DNA of 41,427 bases from DASQUK01 sp046723645 (lineage in GTDB: Bacteria > Actinomycetota > Acidimicrobiia > Acidimicrobiales > VFJN01): the NCBI GenBank assembly GCA_046723645.1, contig JBKOUY010000115.1, positions 1 through 41,427 of the forward strand, given 5' to 3'. The translations under genes and the position numbers were made by a program. Shown here in pieces: positions 39,601 through 41,427 of the stretch. How positions within the stretch are numbered: the first letter of the stretch is position 1; each line of letters starts with the position of its first letter. The notes under the pieces are model-generated. The model saw only the letters and a program-made list of their open reading frames with translations. It was not told the DNA's origin and searched no databases.

Positions 39601-41004
39601 TCACGGCTGGGCCGGACCAACCCCCGCCCCAGGCTGGCTCGGCATCAAGAGCGCGGCGCCGAGCCCGATCAGCCCGACGATGGCCAGACTGACCATGGCC
39701 AGCCCCGTACGACCGGTCCGAGAGGCCGGACACCAGGATGGTGCCTGCGATCGCCGTGCCGAGCGATGACCCGAGGTTGGACACGCTGCGCGAGACCCCT
39801 GAGATCTCACCCTGGAGCTCCTCGGGGAAGCTCGACTGCACGACGTTGACGGACGGCGTCAACATCACGCCAACCCCGAGGCCGATCAGGAGGAGGCCGG
39901 GTGCGAAGGCGAAGACGCTGGGTGAGCCGTTCACGAGGGCGAGCAGGATGCCGATGCCGGCCAGCGTCGTGACGAATCCTGCGATGATCAGTGTCCGCTG
40001 CGGGTACCTCTTGGCGAGCCGCTCGGCCGCAAGTGACGAGGCCAAGATGCCCGCCGTGGCCGCCGTGAAGATCACTCCGGTCTCGATGGCGTTGTAGCCA
40101 CGAACGACCTGCAGGAAGGCGGAGACGACGAACGCCGTCCCGAGCAGCAACAGCCACTGGACGTTCTGCGTGACGAGGCCCAGGTTCGACACGCGGTTCC
40201 GGAAGAGTCCGGTCGATAGCAGCGGTTCCTCGCCCGCTCGCTCCTCGGAACGGACGTGGAGGAAGAAGGCCGCGAGCACGAGGGCGCCCAGGGCCAGCAG
40301 GCCGAGCATCAGCCAGCCGTTGTCGTCGGCGGCGAGGACCCCCATGACGATGAGGACGAGACCGACGGCCGACAGCACCGCCCCCGTGGTGTCGAATCGG
40401 CGGGTCGGATCGGGTGGCACCGGATCCTTGATCGGGCGGCTGAGGTAGAGGATCGCGACGATCACGAGGGCTTGGAACACGAAGGCCACCCGCCAGCTGA
40501 GGGCCGTGGTGATGAGCCCTCCGATCAATGGCCCGGCCGCGGCGCCGATGCCACCCATTCCGGTGATCACACCGAAGGCACGGGCGCGCGACGTGATGTC
40601 GCCGAAGAGCATCGTGGTCAGGATGTAGACGGGTGGGATCAGGAGCGCAGTGCCCACGCCCTCGAAGATCGAGTTGCCCAGGATGAGCATTCCGAGGCCC
40701 GGCGAGACGGCGCTCATCAACGCGCCGATCCCATAGACGGTGAGGCCGAGCACGAAGCAGCGCTTGCGCCCCCAGCGGTCGGTCAGCTTGCCACCGGGGA
40801 TCATCAGGGCGGCCATGACCAGGAGGAAGAGTGTGATCGTGACTGCACCCCATGCACGGTCGTGTCCAGGTCGTGGCTGATGTCGGTGATCATCACGTTC
40901 ATGTTCGAGCCGGCGAAGCTGCAGATGAACTGTGCGAGCGCCAGCGGGACCAGCATCTTGCGGAGCGACAGGGACGGTCGTCCCGCTCCGACGGTGTCAG
41001 CCAC
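39601..41004 (-). pseudogene. DHA2-type MFS drug transporter interrupted by two frameshifts
   Basis: Read from 41004: ADTVGAGRPSLSLRKMLV opens the gene, and ITDISHDLDTTVHGVQ begins the first loop. Near 40844 a base appears missing; the continuation VTITLFLLVMAALMIPGGKL and TDRWGRK (motif A) is in another frame. That frame runs through most transmembrane helices to ISGVSRSVSNLGSSLG. A second shift near 39703-39720 restores the last helix (LAMVSLAIVGLIGLGAALL) and the stop at 39601-39603. Intact homologues are 14-helix proton-driven exporters. Both shifts are single-base and could be assembly errors. Confidence 0.75.
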
Positions 41005-41058
41005 GTCGGGTCATCCGTTCGGGACGCCGGGCCCGCCTCGCCGCCGTAGTCCGGACCA

Positions 41059-41427
41059 TCAGGCGCTGGCGGTGATGTTCGCCGCAGCGTTGATGAGCGC
41101 GAGGTGGCTGAACGCCTGCGGGAAGTTGCCGACTTGCCGCTGTCGGCCGACGTCGTACTCCTCGGCGAGCAGCCCGAGGTCGTTCGTGAGGGCGATGAGC
41201 CGCTCGAACAGCTCTCGGGCCTCGCCGGCCCGGCCGTTCAGAGCCAGCGCGCTCACTAGCCAGAACGAGCAGGCCAGGAACTGGCCCTCGCTGCCGGGCA
41301 GCCCGTCGTCGGTCTCCGCGGTGGAGTAGCGCGAGATGAAGCCGTCGTGCCGGAGGCCGTCGCGCACGGCGTCTATTGTGCCGGTGACGCGGGGGTCGGA
41401 TCCCGGAAGGAAGCCGACGAGGACGAC
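41059..41427 (-). CDS. GH15 glycoside hydrolase (glucoamylase/trehalase-like), C-terminal part
   Basis: Open to the right edge of the window; 122 residues visible. The end of a GH15 alpha/alpha-barrel is clear: VGFLPGSDPRVTGTIDAV, DGLPGSEGQFLACSFWLV with the catalytic-region Glu, ARELFERLIALTNDLGLLAEE and the terminal VGNFPQAFSHLALINAA. Actinobacterial relatives cleave alpha-glucans or trehalose. The start lies outside the window. It is on the same strand as the broken transporter gene, 54 bases upstream of it. Confidence 0.9.
   Translation of the reverse strand, partial: VVLVGFLPGSDPRVTGTIDAVRDGLRHDGFISRYSTAETDDGLPGSEGQFLACSFWLVSALALNGRAGEARELFERLIALTNDLGLLAEEYDVGRQRQVGNFPQAFSHLALINAAANITASA

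Noticed and set aside
1..41427. CRISPR arrays, insertion sequences, prophage, tRNA or rRNA genes
   Set aside because: No regularly spaced repeats, transposase or integrase motifs, or tRNA cloverleaf sequences were recognised by reading; a dedicated tRNA/RNA scan could not be run.

Overview
The window is high-GC DNA with dense, often overlapping genes, many GTG starts and an actinobacterial repertoire: DUF1918/DUF1876 protein, actinobacterial-type DapD, B12-dependent ribonucleotide reductase, F420-type flavin enzymes, and lexA beside a LysM gene and nrdR. A member of the Acidimicrobiia or a related deep-branching actinobacterium fits best, but this is inferred from gene content only. No tRNA, rRNA, CRISPR array or insertion sequence was recognised. 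Both ends cut through genes (miaB on the left, a GH15 glycosidase on the right).

Bases 1-11380 are conserved chromosome. They hold tRNA A37 modification genes (miaB, miaA), hflX, and all four late succinylase-branch enzymes of diaminopimelate/lysine synthesis (dapF, dapC, dapD, dapE). lexA follows, converging on dapE and diverging from a LysM-domain membrane protein that resembles the mycobacterial SOS cell-division inhibitor. The lexA/LysM intergenic region carries four LexA-box-like palindromes, one of them inside a good promoter spacer. nrdR follows, with a RibD-like reductase on the opposite strand.

Bases 11381-19500 start with a roughly 600-base gene-free stretch ending in a strong promoter with palindromes, then nrdJ. 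Next comes an unusual ribbon-helix-helix plus Clp-N-repeat protein with what looks like a self-operated leaderless promoter. A KhtTU-like K+/H+ antiporter pair, an alpha/beta hydrolase and a divergent sigma-like protein complete the segment.

Bases 19500-32600 look accessory. Isolated enzymes (methyltransferase, three GNATs, hydrolase, SDR, FAD-linked oxidase with a divergent HxlR regulator, VOC protein) and a large DUF4062-STAND-TPR ATPase are interspersed with gene debris: a frameshifted beta-propeller fragment, a class A beta-lactamase N-terminus, a YceI C-terminus, a small frameshifted gene and a tail-fibre-like C-terminus.

Bases 32560-41427 return to ordinary genes: an oxidoreductase next to an LLM flavin enzyme, a class A penicillin-binding protein, a coiled-coil zinc-ribbon protein, a membrane protein, a histidine phosphatase and a zinc-ribbon membrane protein. 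Four back-to-back perfect stem-loops lie between the zinc-ribbon gene and the membrane protein. The right end has an MFS drug transporter broken by two frameshifts and the C-terminus of a GH15 glycosidase.

The best candidates for something undescribed are the RHH-ClpN protein with its self-operator, the DUF4062-STAND protein in the debris-rich segment, and the four-hairpin cassette, one of whose hairpins also matches the LexA-box pattern.
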